DNA of 64,000 nucleotides from Metabacillus niabensis (lineage in GTDB: Bacteria; Bacillota; Bacilli; Bacillales; Bacillaceae), in the NCBI RefSeq assembly GCF_020524345.1, contig NZ_JAIVLH010000001.1, positions 310,001 to 374,000 on the forward strand. Direction: 5' to 3'. The notes below the pieces were generated by a model, which had not been told where the DNA came from, searched no databases, and saw nothing but the letters and a program-made list of their open reading frames with translations. Within the stretch, counting starts at the first letter, position 1; every line of letters begins with the position of its first letter. Of the stretch, positions 27,875-36,233 are shown piece after piece. The position numbers and the translations under genes are program-made.

Positions 27875-27899
27875 CAGGATCGCTATTTCCTGTTTTTTT
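27862..27899 (+). terminator. Terminator overlapping the end of tlyA
   Basis: AAACAGGAGTAGC pairs with GCTATTTCCTGTTT around AGGATC, followed by a T run. The stem includes the tlyA stop codon. Confidence 0.75.
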
Positions 27900-28097
27900 G
27901 ATGAAAGAATAGTCTGTATATTCATGCAAAACTTAGGGTAAGTTTTACATCCATTATCTTTCATATGTTTTATTTTATGCACTTTTTCAGTGTGTGTTTG
28001 AATAAATCTGTACAATTAAAGGGATTTAATATAAGATAAAAAGTATAAACATACAGAGATAAATTGATTAGCAGCAACGAAAAAAGGGGTGCCTAAG

Positions 28098-28547
28098 ATG
28101 AATAAAGGACAAAGACATATAAAAATACGTGAAATTATCACGAATAATGATATTGAAACACAAGATGAATTAGTTGATTTATTAAAAGGAATGGGCTTTA
28201 ATGTTACACAAGCCACTGTTTCTCGAGATATAAAAGAGCTTCACTTAGTGAAGGTTCCCATGTTGGATGGCCGTTATAAGTATAGTTTACCAGCAGATCA
28301 GCGTTTTAATCCGTTACAAAAGTTGAAAAGGGCGCTAATGGATGCTTTTGTGAAAATTGATTCCGCAGGACATATGCTTGTCATGAAAACACTACCAGGT
28401 AATGCCAATGCTATCGGAGCACTAATTGATAATCTTGATTGGGATGAAGTACTAGGTACAATCTGTGGTGATGATACGATTCTGATTATATGTAGAACAC
28501 CGCTTGATACCGAGAACATTACACAGCGATTTTTAGATATGCTTTAA
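28098..28547 (+). CDS. argR: Arginine repressor ArgR/AhrC
   Basis: 149 aa. An N-terminal winged helix ([30 protein letters not shown]...[18 protein letters not shown]) and a C-terminal hexamerisation/arginine-binding domain with [33 protein letters not shown]. It represses arginine synthesis and activates catabolism in response to arginine. ATG 28098 follows AAAAGGGGTGCC. A likely target in this window is the artP promoter with ARG-box-like sequences. It lies next to recN as in other Firmicutes. Confidence 0.96.
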   Translation: MNKGQRHIKIREIITNNDIETQDELVDLLKGMGFNVTQATVSRDIKELHLVKVPMLDGRYKYSLPADQRFNPLQKLKRALMDAFVKIDSAGHMLVMKTLPGNANAIGALIDNLDWDEVLGTICGDDTILIICRTPLDTENITQRFLDML

Positions 28548-28575
28548 AAGAATATATATAAGAGGTGGATTCTGT

Positions 28576-30276
28576 TTGTTAGCGGAATTATCAATAAAAA
28601 ACTTTGCTATTATTGAATCTTTGACTGTTTCTTTTGAAAAAGGTTTAACTGTTTTAACAGGTGAAACAGGGGCAGGTAAATCAATTATAATAGATGCGAT
28701 TCATTTATTGGCTGGAGCACGGGGCTCTTCAGAATTTGTGCGTTATGGTGAAAAACGGGCAGAGTTAGAAGCGCTTTTTCTATTAGATGAGGATCAACAT
28801 CCGGTTTATGAACGTTGTGAAGAATTTGGCATTGATGTGAGTGATGGTATGATTATTCTCCGCAGAGATATGAGTTCCTCTGGAAAAAGTATTTGTCGAA
28901 TAAATGGAAAGCTCGTGACTATAGCAGTATTAAGAGAGATAGGTCAGTTATTAGTTGATATTCATGGACAACATGATAACCAGGAGCTAATGAATGAGGA
29001 AAATCACTTATCATTGTTAGATCAATATAGTGGTAAGGAAGTCAAAAGTGCTCTTATTGCTTATTTAGAACTTTATCAACGTTACGATGGGTTAAAAAGA
29101 AAAATTATTCAGCTTTCGGAAAATGAGCAAGAGATGGCTCATCGCCTTGATTTACTTCAATTTCAACTTGAAGAAATTGAAAATGCTGAATTACAACCTA
29201 AAGAAGATGAACTGCTTCAGGAAGAGAAGCATCAAATTTCAAATTATGAAAAAATCTATGATTCATTAAACAACAGTTATAATGCATTGCATGGTGAGCA
29301 GAGAGGGTTGGACTGGGTTGGCCTAGCAATGAGCCATCTTGAAAATGTAAGTCATATAAATACAAAATTAAAAGAATTATCCGAGACAATTTCGAATGCG
29401 TTTTATATGATAGAAGATCTCTCATATGAAGTTCGGAATGAATTAGACTCATTGGAATTTGATCCGGGGAGATTAAACTATGTTGAAAGTCGTTTAAATG
29501 AAATTAATCATTTAAAACGTAAATATGGACAATCAGTTGAAGAGATTTTAACCTACTCTGCGAGAATCGCAGATGAAATTGATACAATTCAAAACAAAGA
29601 TAGTCATTTGACCAAATTGCAAAAAGAACTCGAATCAGTGCTGGAAGACCTTTCTGTTGAAGCAAAAAACATTTCAGCTATACGCAAGAAACACGCGAAG
29701 GTATTAATTGATGAAATACATCAAGAATTAAAAGAACTGTATATGGAAAAAACAAGCTTTGATGTGAATATTGACGAGAGGCGTACACCGTCACATGAAC
29801 TAAAATATAGTTCTAACGGTGTCGATGAAATTGAATTTTATATATCAACAAATCCGGGGGAACCGCTTAAGCCGCTTAGTAAAACAGCATCAGGTGGAGA
29901 GCTTTCAAGAATTATGCTTGCGATGAAAAGTATCTTCTCCCAACACCAAGGGATTACTTCGATTATATTCGATGAAGTAGATACAGGTGTAAGTGGGCGT
30001 GTTGCCCAAGCAATAGCGGAAAAAATTTATCGTGTCTCAAGTGGTTCACAAGTATTATGTATCACACATTTACCACAAGTTGCAGCAATGGCAGACACCC
30101 ACTTATATATCGCAAAAGAAACAAAAGCCGGTAGAACAAAAACAAGTGTAAAACCTTTAAATGAAGAAGAAAAAATTAAAGAAATTGGTCGTATGATCGC
30201 AGGTGTAGAGGTGACTGAATTATCTAAAGAACATGCTAAAGAACTTCTTTCTCTTGCACACACGGCAAAACGATAA
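28576..30276 (+). CDS. recN: DNA repair protein RecN
   Basis: 566 aa SMC-like ATPase recruited to double-strand breaks. N-terminal Walker A TGETGAGKS (about residues 28-36), a coiled-coil arm (about 150-385), a C-terminal ABC signature LSRIMLAMKS preceded by KTASGGE, and Walker B IIFDEVDTGVSG. Start TTG 28576 follows AAGAGGTGGATT. The argR-recN gap is 28 bp, so they may share a transcript. A terminator follows. Confidence 0.96.
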   Translation: MLAELSIKNFAIIESLTVSFEKGLTVLTGETGAGKSIIIDAIHLLAGARGSSEFVRYGEKRAELEALFLLDEDQHPVYERCEEFGIDVSDGMIILRRDMSSSGKSICRINGKLVTIAVLREIGQLLVDIHGQHDNQELMNEENHLSLLDQYSGKEVKSALIAYLELYQRYDGLKRKIIQLSENEQEMAHRLDLLQFQLEEIENAELQPKEDELLQEEKHQISNYEKIYDSLNNSYNALHGEQRGLDWVGLAMSHLENVSHINTKLKELSETISNAFYMIEDLSYEVRNELDSLEFDPGRLNYVESRLNEINHLKRKYGQSVEEILTYSARIADEIDTIQNKDSHLTKLQKELESVLEDLSVEAKNISAIRKKHAKVLIDEIHQELKELYMEKTSFDVNIDERRTPSHELKYSSNGVDEIEFYISTNPGEPLKPLSKTASGGELSRIMLAMKSIFSQHQGITSIIFDEVDTGVSGRVAQAIAEKIYRVSSGSQVLCITHLPQVAAMADTHLYIAKETKAGRTKTSVKPLNEEEKIKEIGRMIAGVEVTELSKEHAKELLSLAHTAKR

Positions 30277-30280
30277 AGTG

Positions 30281-30314
30281 AGGCTACCATACTTTTATGG
30301 TAGCCATTTTTATT
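30281..30314 (+). terminator. Terminator after recN
   Basis: GGCTACCATA pairs with TATGGTAGCC around CTTT, followed by a T-rich run. Confidence 0.85.
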
Positions 30315-30483
30315 ATTAAGTAACGACCAAGTTTAACATTGCCAACTCGGTAAAAGACTATTCGATGTGAATGGATTTTGCCAAATAAAAAAATCTTCAA
30401 GAGGATATACGTAAAATCCTGCTAAAACTTGCAACAAATCCTTCATTTTTCTAGTTATTCAAGTTATAAATAAGCTTCCAAAA

Positions 30484-30504
30484 GGCTACATTAAAACTGT
30501 AGCC
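30484..30504 (+). other. Hairpin in the spoIVB leader
   Basis: A perfect 7-bp stem GGCTACA/TGTAGCC with loop TTAAAAC lies about 47 bp before spoIVB, with no T run. It could be a leader structure. The GGCTAC arm is shared with the recN terminator. Confidence 0.35.
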
Positions 30505-30550
30505 ATAAAGACTTTATGGTGTGGGTTAGGAGCGAGGAGAGTGAAGGTTT

Positions 30551-31843
30551 TTGCAGACAGATAAAATGAGAAAATTAGTTGGTGTACTTCTCCTTGTGTT
30601 AGTAATGAGTCTAGGTTTTGTAAAAGAAGTTCAAGAATATGTAAAGATGCCAAAAACGGTAACAGTATTTGAGTCTCAAACAGTGAGTGTTGACAATTCT
30701 TTTCCTGTAAATGCTAATCAACCTTCTGAGGAAGCATTTACTGTTCAAAAAAATAATGATGGCAAAACACTTGATATACATGGGAAACAAGCGGGTGAAG
30801 GTGAAGTTGTTTTTGATCTTGCAGGCTTTCCTGTGAAAAAAGCCGGTGTAAAGGTTTTACCTGATTTTAAGGTTATACCTGGTGGGCAGTCAATAGGTGT
30901 AAAACTAAATACTCTTGGCGTATTGGTGGTAGGCCACCATCAAATTGATACAACTGATGGTAAAAAATCTCCCGGTGAACTAGCAGGTGTTGAAATAGGA
31001 GATATAATTACTCATATTAATGGGAAAAAAATTGAACAGATGAGTGATGTCACCCCGTTTATTCAAAAAGCTGGAAAAACCGGAGAACCTCTTGACTTAG
31101 TTTTAAACAGGGAACGAGTAGAAGTAAAGACCAAATTGTATCCTCTCAAAGACGAACATGATCATTCCTATCGTATTGGATTATATATACGAGATTCTGC
31201 AGCTGGAATTGGAACAATGACATTTTATGACCCTAAGTCAAAAAAATACGGTGCATTAGGACATGTTATATCTGATATGGATACGAAAAAACCGATTGTT
31301 GTAGACAATGGACAAATTGTACGTTCTACAGTTACCTCAATTGAAAAAGGAAGCAACGGTAATCCTGGTGAGAAATTAGCAAGATTTTCAAGTGATCGTC
31401 AAGTAATTGGGAATATTACAAGAAACAGCCCTTTTGGGATTTTTGGTGAATTAAATCAGGGGATTAATAATGGTGTTATGGATAAAGCGATGCCGATTGC
31501 CTTATCAAATGAAGTGAAAGAAGGACCGGCAAAAATTTTAACTGTAGTTGATCAAGACAAAGTTGAGGAATTTGAAGTCGAAGTGGTTAGTTCTGTTCCT
31601 CAAAAATTTCCGGCAACAAAAGGAATGGTTATAAAGATTACCGATCAACGGTTACTTGATAAAACAGGTGGCATTGTTCAAGGAATGAGCGGTAGTCCTA
31701 TTATCCAAAACGGTAAAGTAATAGGAGCTGTGACACATGTTTTTGTTAACGATCCAACTTCAGGATATGGAGTTCATATAGAATGGATGTTAAATGAAGC
31801 AGGTATAGATATCTATGGAAATCAAGAACAAAAAGCGAGCTAA
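30551..31843 (+). CDS. spoIVB: SpoIVB serine peptidase (SigK checkpoint)
   Basis: 430 aa. Made in the forespore and secreted into the intermembrane space, where it triggers SpoIVFB cleavage of pro-SigK. It has an N-terminal transmembrane/signal anchor ([16 protein letters not shown]), a PDZ domain (about residues 110-210, [22 protein letters not shown]) and a chymotrypsin-like domain with catalytic His in GALGHVISD and Ser in [10 protein letters not shown]. Start TTG 30551; the ribosome binding site GAGGAG is about 10 bases upstream. A terminator separates it from spo0A. Confidence 0.95.
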   Translation: MQTDKMRKLVGVLLLVLVMSLGFVKEVQEYVKMPKTVTVFESQTVSVDNSFPVNANQPSEEAFTVQKNNDGKTLDIHGKQAGEGEVVFDLAGFPVKKAGVKVLPDFKVIPGGQSIGVKLNTLGVLVVGHHQIDTTDGKKSPGELAGVEIGDIITHINGKKIEQMSDVTPFIQKAGKTGEPLDLVLNRERVEVKTKLYPLKDEHDHSYRIGLYIRDSAAGIGTMTFYDPKSKKYGALGHVISDMDTKKPIVVDNGQIVRSTVTSIEKGSNGNPGEKLARFSSDRQVIGNITRNSPFGIFGELNQGINNGVMDKAMPIALSNEVKEGPAKILTVVDQDKVEEFEVEVVSSVPQKFPATKGMVIKITDQRLLDKTGGIVQGMSGSPIIQNGKVIGAVTHVFVNDPTSGYGVHIEWMLNEAGIDIYGNQEQKAS

Positions 31844-31849
31844 ACTTTT

Positions 31850-31886
31850 ACTGTCAAGAAATTTAATTTCTTGACAGTTTTTTTAT
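31850..31886 (+). terminator. Terminator after spoIVB
   Basis: ACTGTCAAGAAAT pairs with ATTTCTTGACAGT, followed by a T run. Confidence 0.88.
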
Positions 31887-31911
31887 TCTTTTAGTACTCC
31901 CTAATTTAACC

Positions 31912-32097
31912 TTTTCATTTTTGACAAATTTATGTACAATAAAAGAGAAAGATTTTTCGACAAATACATGTGTTTAATTAAATGTCAAATGATGCAATAA
32001 GTCGAAAAACGAAGTAAAATGAAGAAAATCGTAGTTTTCCTCCATTTTTTAAAGTTTTTTTGAAAAAAATAAAGGGTTTTTTATAGGGTTGTCGAAA
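31912..32097 (+). promoter_or_regulatory. spo0A control region with 0A boxes
   Basis: 0A boxes (TTTGTCRAA): TTCGACAAA at 31956-31964 is a perfect reverse-orientation box; TTGTCGAAA at 32089-32097 and AGTCGAAAA at 32000-32008 are near matches. A possible vegetative promoter is TTTTCA (31912) with TACAAT (31935), 17 bp apart. This matches the known autoregulated spo0A layout. A SigH promoter is expected but I could not place it confidently. Confidence 0.65.
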
Positions 32098-32167
32098 TTA
32101 TTTATTATGTAATCATATGTATAGATATCAGACATATTGGCAAATCAACACTGAGGAGGAAGTTTTT

Positions 32168-32956
32168 GTGGGAAAAATAAAAGTTTGTATAGTTGATGAT
32201 AACCGAGAGCTTGTAGGTTTATTAGAGGAGTATCTCTCAAGTCAGGATGATATTGAAGTTCTTGGTGTAGCATATAATGGTCAAGAATGTTTAACAATGT
32301 TAAAGGACAAAGATCCTGATGTATTAGTATTAGATATTATTATGCCTCACTTAGACGGTTTAGGTGTTTTAGAAAAACTTAGACAAATGGATCGTCCCCA
32401 ACCGAATGTCATCATGCTTACAGCATTTGGTCAGGAGGATGTGACTAAGAAAGCTGTTGATTTAGGGGCTGCTTACTTTATTTTAAAACCATTTGATATG
32501 GAAGGGCTGGCAAGTCACATCCGTCAAGTCAGTGGTAATGCAGCACCAATTATAAAACGATCAAGTTCGTCTATAAGAACGAGTGAACCTCAATCTAAAG
32601 GAAAAAACTTAGATGCAAGTATTACAAGTATTATCCATGAAATTGGAGTTCCTGCGCATATTAAAGGGTATTTATATTTACGTGAAGCTATTTCTATGGT
32701 TTACAATGATATTGAATTATTAGGTTCAATTACAAAAGTATTGTATCCAGACATTGCGAAAAAATATAATACAACTGCTTCCAGAGTAGAACGTGCCATT
32801 CGCCATGCAATTGAAGTAGCATGGAGCCGTGGAAACATCGAGTCAATCTCATCTCTTTTTGGTTACACGGTAAGCATGACAAAAGCAAAACCGACAAATT
32901 CAGAGTTTATTGCAATGGTGGCTGATAAGCTTCGTTTGGAACATAAAGCAAGCTAA
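32168..32956 (+). CDS. spo0A: Sporulation master regulator Spo0A
   Basis: 262 aa response regulator. The receiver domain (residues 1-125) has acidic pocket DDN (10-12), phosphoacceptor Asp56 in [11 protein letters not shown], the switch Thr in MLTAFG and Lys in ILKPFD. The C-terminal DNA-binding domain is near-invariant ([21 protein letters not shown] ... [21 protein letters not shown]). I start at GTG 32168, after GAGGAGGAAG and as in B. subtilis; the ATG at 32117 lies before that ribosome binding site. It controls entry into sporulation. Confidence 0.97.
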   Translation: MGKIKVCIVDDNRELVGLLEEYLSSQDDIEVLGVAYNGQECLTMLKDKDPDVLVLDIIMPHLDGLGVLEKLRQMDRPQPNVIMLTAFGQEDVTKKAVDLGAAYFILKPFDMEGLASHIRQVSGNAAPIIKRSSSSIRTSEPQSKGKNLDASITSIIHEIGVPAHIKGYLYLREAISMVYNDIELLGSITKVLYPDIAKKYNTTASRVERAIRHAIEVAWSRGNIESISSLFGYTVSMTKAKPTNSEFIAMVADKLRLEHKAS

Positions 32957-33023
32957 TCTCGCCAATTAAGCGGTTGAAGTTAATATACATGGGTGCGATG
33001 AATACATTTTAATACTCACTAAT

Positions 33024-33073
33024 TGAAGGTCTCCTATTGATCGAAGGATTCAGGAATAAGGAGGCCTTTTTTT
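33024..33073 (+). terminator. Terminator after spo0A
   Basis: GGTCTCCTATT pairs imperfectly with AATAAGGAGGCC across about 18 nt, followed by seven T residues. Confidence 0.65.
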
Positions 33074-33096
33074 GCATAAAAAAAGAGTGAATCTAA

Positions 33097-33315
33097 TCAC
33101 TCTCCGGCAACCTTCCAATCATAAAGGTCTTCTATATTACAATTTAGTGCTTTCGAGATTGTCATTGCATTGTTCAAGTTCATGACTTTTTTGTCTAAAT
33201 AGCCATGTAATTGTTCCAGTGGAATGTTTGTATTTGCCGCTAAAACATCAAGCTTAGTGTTACTTTTGGTTAAAAGTGCTTTTAAATTACTTTTCTTTGC
33301 TTTATATGCTGCCAA
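33097..33315 (-). CDS. Small XRE/Cro-like helix-turn-helix protein
   Basis: 72 aa. Residues 10-70 match the compact HTH_26/Cro-like fold: LKALLTKSNTKLDVLAANTNIP (recognition region), then NLNNAMTISKALNCNIEDLYDW, the usual helix 4-5 ending of XRE repressors. I choose TTG at 33315 because GAGGTG lies six bases upstream; a GTG eleven codons earlier would add MLCLTRSEVSN without such a site. No target or partner is recognisable. It is not part of the B. subtilis spo0A neighbourhood as I recall it, so it may be a local insertion. Confidence 0.72.
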   Translation of the reverse strand: MAAYKAKKSNLKALLTKSNTKLDVLAANTNIPLEQLHGYLDKKVMNLNNAMTISKALNCNIEDLYDWKVAGE

Positions 33316-33409
33316 ATTTGACACCTCGCTTCTAGTCAAGCATAGCACAATACGAAATAAATTGAAACTTTTATATGGTACTTTTACATTTTTTGTAATT
33401 TTTCTAAAC

Positions 33410-34384
33410 CTAACCCCATTTTATTACCTGACCGGAATGAGAAAGACCACCACCAAAGCCGTAGAGTAATAATGTATCTCCAACTTTAATTTGTCCTTCT
33501 TTAATTCCTAAATCTAGAGATAATGGGATTGAAGCTGCTGATGTATTTCCGTAATTGACCATACTGTAAATAGTTTTTTCTATACTAAATCCGCTTTTTT
33601 CGCAGATGGATTCGACCATTCTCAAATTCGCGCTATGTGGAATAAACCAATCAATATCGTCTATGGTAAGGTTTGTTGTTGAAAGCAGGGTATTCATATA
33701 CTTAGGGACAGTTGTAACAGCCCATTTATATACTTCTCTTCCATTTTGGACAAGTTGTCTTTTATGTTCAAGATTTTGTTGAAACATAGTATGTGATAAG
33801 TTTGTACTATAAAGGTGAATCGCTTTTTCTCCTTCGGATTGAACAGAGGAGGCAAGGAAATACCCATCTTGATCTTCTTCTACAAGTACTACCCCTGCAC
33901 CATCTCCAAATAAGATGCAAGTAGTCCGATCAGAAAAATCTGTCATTTTTGAGATGGTTTCTGCCCCAATAACAAGAACCTTTTTGTGAATTCCACTAGT
34001 AATTAATGCATTTGCCATATGAAGTCCATAGGTAAAACCAGCACAAGCTGCATTTAAATCAATTGCTCCTGCATTTCGAATGCCTAATTTTCCTTGTATA
34101 TAGGAAGCTACACTTGGGGTTTGATAATCTGGTGAAATGGTACTTACGATTATAAAATCAACATCACTTATTTCTTTGTTGTAGCGTATCTTTAAATCTT
34201 CTATTGCCTTCATACAAAGATCACTTGTAAATTCATTTTCTGCTGCGAATCTTCTCTCTTTAATGCCTGTTCTCTTTGTTATCCACTCATCATTTGTATC
34301 AATCATTTTTTCGAAATCATGATTTGTTATCACTCGCTCAGGTACATAAGATCCAATAGCTGTTATTCGAGCCTTTGAAAACAT
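33410..34384 (-). CDS. fabHB: 3-oxoacyl-ACP synthase III, FabHB-type
   Basis: 324 aa condensing enzyme that starts fatty acid chains from acyl-CoA and malonyl-ACP. Triad: Cys114 (NAACAGFTYGL), His in IPHSANLRM and Asn in MVNYGNTSAAS. It resembles B. subtilis FabHB (YhfB) along its length, for example NGREVYKWA and the ending FGGGLSHSGQVIKWG. The start is the ATG preceded by GATGAGGTGAATCAA; twelve upstream in-frame codons are excluded. A FapR-like operator lies 49 bp before the start. Branched acyl-CoAs from the bkd operon are its natural primers. Confidence 0.9.
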   Translation of the reverse strand: MFSKARITAIGSYVPERVITNHDFEKMIDTNDEWITKRTGIKERRFAAENEFTSDLCMKAIEDLKIRYNKEISDVDFIIVSTISPDYQTPSVASYIQGKLGIRNAGAIDLNAACAGFTYGLHMANALITSGIHKKVLVIGAETISKMTDFSDRTTCILFGDGAGVVLVEEDQDGYFLASSVQSEGEKAIHLYSTNLSHTMFQQNLEHKRQLVQNGREVYKWAVTTVPKYMNTLLSTTNLTIDDIDWFIPHSANLRMVESICEKSGFSIEKTIYSMVNYGNTSAASIPLSLDLGIKEGQIKVGDTLLLYGFGGGLSHSGQVIKWG

Positions 34385-34432
34385 TTGATTCACCTCATCG
34401 GGTTTTAATAACCTTATCATAACATCTATTTC

Positions 34433-34449
34433 TAATACTTGGTACTAAT
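34433..34449 (-). promoter_or_regulatory. FapR operator candidate upstream of fabHB
   Basis: Read on the minus strand: ATTAGTACCAAGTATTA, agreeing with the FapR consensus ATTAGTACCTGATACTAAT over the first nine bases and at most of the remaining dyad positions. A possible -10 TATGAT lies just downstream at about 34409-34415. FapR control of fabHB is established in B. subtilis. Confidence 0.65.
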
Positions 34450-34532
34450 TTCGATATTAATTATTGTCATAAAGGAAAAGATGATATGTACGGAGAATGT
34501 TATAAGGTAATAAAATGAGGAAGGAATGTATA

Positions 34533-34571
34533 GCAAACCCCTTACTTTTATTAGAAAAATAAGGGGTTTGC
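34533..34571 (-). terminator. Hairpin downstream of yycC
   Basis: A perfect 12-bp stem GCAAACCCCTTA/TAAGGGGTTTGC lies 5 bp after the yycC stop on the minus strand. The T-rich loop is long and no T run follows the stem, so terminator function is likely but not ideal. Confidence 0.5.
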
Positions 34572-34575
34572 AGGA

Positions 34576-34722
34576 TTATTTCTTTTCTTCTTCGCTTTTG
34601 TTAAGTGCAGCAAGCTTTGAAATAAGGATATGCTGAGGCATATGCATAATTTGTTCGAGAGGAACATTAAGTGATTTGGCCAGCTTCTGAGCTGTCTCAG
34701 CAGAAATTTGCAATGGTTTCAT
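34576..34722 (-). CDS. yycC: YycC-like small protein
   Basis: 48 aa: MKPLQISAETAQKLAKSLNV, then PLEQIMHMPQHILISKLAAL and an acidic/Lys tail. This is the YycC-like family, a short conserved protein of bacilli with no assigned function. A strong ribosome binding site AAAGGAGGTTGATC precedes the ATG. It is transcribed away from yqiK, with a structured repeat element between them. Confidence 0.85.
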   Translation of the reverse strand: MKPLQISAETAQKLAKSLNVPLEQIMHMPQHILISKLAALNKSEEEKK

Positions 34723-34742
34723 AAGATCAACCTCCTTTATTT

Positions 34743-34932
34743 ATCCCATTCTTATCGGTCAGTAATACTTTTTCTGCAAAATTCGAGAGAGTTACTGCCC
34801 GTAAAGAACCGACGAAGGACAGGACGTCCAAGTCAGGTGAAGCCACAGGAAGTGGCGTTTTGAGCGTGATAAGTTTCGCTAACCATCAGTGGGGGATGAA
34901 GAAAACCCCCTCTGATGGAAGTCTCACTTTAT
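34743..34932 (+). repeat. Structured dispersed element B, copy 2 (upstream of yqiK)
   Basis: Same ends and core as 9019-9171: ATCCCA start, TTACTGCCCGTAAAG, GATAAGTTTCGCTAACCATCAGT and the GGAAGTCTCACTTTAT end. Relative to copy 1 it carries about 60 extra bases (34808-34866) that contain a small stem GCCAC/GTGGC. The core hairpin (34883-34918) pairs CCATCAG with CTGATGG and GGGGG with CCCCC around ATGAAGAAAA; its internal mismatch differs from copy 1 while the fold is kept. It ends 28 bp before yqiK. Confidence 0.75.
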
Positions 34933-34960
34933 TTTTACATGAAAAGAAGGTGTATTCAAG

Positions 34961-35701
34961 ATGACATTAATTTTTGGACATCGGGGAGCAGCTGGTACAT
35001 ACCCTGAAAATACGATGTCTTCGTTTATTGCAGCGTATCATGCTGGTGCTGATGGTATTGAGTTAGATGTTCAAATGACAAAAGACGGTGAACTGGTTGT
35101 TATTCATGATGAAACAGTTGATCGAACAACAGATGGTTCCGGATTTGTAAAGGAGATGCTTTTATCTGACATTTTAAAGTTAGATGCGAGCTTTACATTT
35201 TCACAATTCATTGGAGAAGCTAGAATTCCTACCCTCGAGGAAGTGTTAAAATGGGTAGCGACTCTTCCTTCATTTATAATCAATATCGAATTAAAGAATG
35301 GAATAATTGAATATCCGATGATTGAGGAAAGAACGATTGAACTAGTTCAAAAATTTAATCTTGAAAAACGGACGATTATATCCTCATTTAATCATTATAG
35401 CTTAGCGAAGTGTGCGGAGCTTTCAGGCGAAATCGATACAGCTATTTTGTATATGGAAGGTCTGTATAAACCTTGGGATTACGCAAAGCAAGTTGGTGCT
35501 TCAGGTTTACATCCGCATCTTTACGCTGTAAACCGGGAGATCATTGAGAATTCTAAACTTCATCAAGTTTCCGTAAGACCATTTACAGTCAATGAAGAGA
35601 AGGTAATGATCAATTTAATGAAAAATGAGTGTACTGCTTTTATTACGGACTTTCCCGACAGGGCTGTCGAGCAAAGGGAAAAATACAAACGAAAAGAGTG
35701 A
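34961..35701 (+). CDS. yqiK: Glycerophosphodiester phosphodiesterase (GDPD, YqiK-like)
   Basis: 246 aa TIM-barrel enzyme. Hydrolyses glycerophosphodiesters to glycerol-3-phosphate and an alcohol. Catalytic motifs are HRGAAGTYPENTMSSF, GIELDVQMTKDGELVVIHDETVDRTTDG (metal Glu/Asp and second His) and INIELKNG. No signal peptide, so it should be cytoplasmic, unlike secreted GlpQ. ATG 34961 follows AAAGAAGGTG. In B. subtilis the same gene lies between spo0A and yqzF. Confidence 0.9.
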   Translation: MTLIFGHRGAAGTYPENTMSSFIAAYHAGADGIELDVQMTKDGELVVIHDETVDRTTDGSGFVKEMLLSDILKLDASFTFSQFIGEARIPTLEEVLKWVATLPSFIINIELKNGIIEYPMIEERTIELVQKFNLEKRTIISSFNHYSLAKCAELSGEIDTAILYMEGLYKPWDYAKQVGASGLHPHLYAVNREIIENSKLHQVSVRPFTVNEEKVMINLMKNECTAFITDFPDRAVEQREKYKRKE

Positions 35702-35725
35702 TCCATTTTGGGTTCACTCTTTTTG
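35691..35725. terminator. Bidirectional terminator between yqiK and yqzF
   Basis: AAAAGAGTGA pairs with TCACTCTTTT around TCCATTTTGGGT. A and T runs on both sides let it serve yqiK (plus) and yqzF (minus). Confidence 0.8.
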
Positions 35726-35737
35726 TTGATTGAAATT

Positions 35738-35980
35738 CTATTTCTGGACTCTGCTGAATTTTTTCTGAACTTTATTTCGTTTTCGATCTCTGTAAAAAAT
35801 AAATCCTGCGACAAATGAAAGACCGCCAAGAAAAAATAGTAGTCCTATTAAAAACTGTACCCATAAAAAGGGGATAGGAGGCTGAAGAATTCCAAATGTC
35901 ATATCACGCATAAGTTTAATACCGAAAGCAGCAATTAATCCTGGAATAACCATAATAATTAGAGCAATGATTCTTGACAT
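35738..35980 (-). CDS. yqzF: DUF2627 family membrane protein YqzF
   Basis: 80 aa. Two transmembrane helices (about residues 5-21 and 40-62) joined by KLMRDMTFGILQPPIPFLW, with a Lys/Arg-rich C-terminal tail. Conserved in bacilli next to bkdR; function unknown. AAGGACGCCTG precedes the ATG on the minus strand, a modest ribosome binding site. Confidence 0.85.
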   Translation of the reverse strand: MSRIIALIIMVIPGLIAAFGIKLMRDMTFGILQPPIPFLWVQFLIGLLFFLGGLSFVAGFIFYRDRKRNKVQKKFSRVQK

Positions 35981-36040
35981 AAAACAGGCGTCCTTTCTTC
36001 TATACGATCAGAAATTATATACATTTATGGATGAAAGTAT

Positions 36041-36091
36041 AAGGAAACTAAGGGTATCCTCAATTAGAACTTGGCAACAAGCTAAGTTTCT
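36041..36091. repeat. Dispersed hairpin repeat A, copy 2
   Basis: AAGGAAACTAAGGG ... CAAGCTAAGTTTCT is a somewhat degenerate copy of the family at 20677, 38415 and 55450. The preceding stretch (about 36010-36040, ATTTATGGATGAAAGTATAAG) also matches the DNA before the copy at 55450. It lies in the divergent yqzF/bkdR gap. Confidence 0.6.
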
Positions 36092-36126
36092 AAAACTATA
36101 AATAATTGTCTGTTTCTTTACCTTGT

Positions 36127-36177
36127 TTGTCAAGTAGCATTCTTATGCGATATGATAAAGGTGTGCAAAAATTTGCA
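36127..36177 (+). promoter_or_regulatory. bkdR promoter with dyad TGCAAAAATTTGCA
   Basis: TTGTCA (36127-36132) and TATGAT (36151-36156) are 18 bp apart, a good SigA-type promoter. The 14-bp near-palindrome TGCAAAAATTTGCA (36164-36177) sits at the expected transcript start. A closely related motif recurs at 38318-38331 before the bkd operon, so BkdR binding and autoregulation are plausible. Confidence 0.55.
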
Positions 36178-36233
36178 AATGTTTGAATGAAAGAGTACGG
36201 TCATTCCGATGTGTACAAAGGGGATAGATTTTT

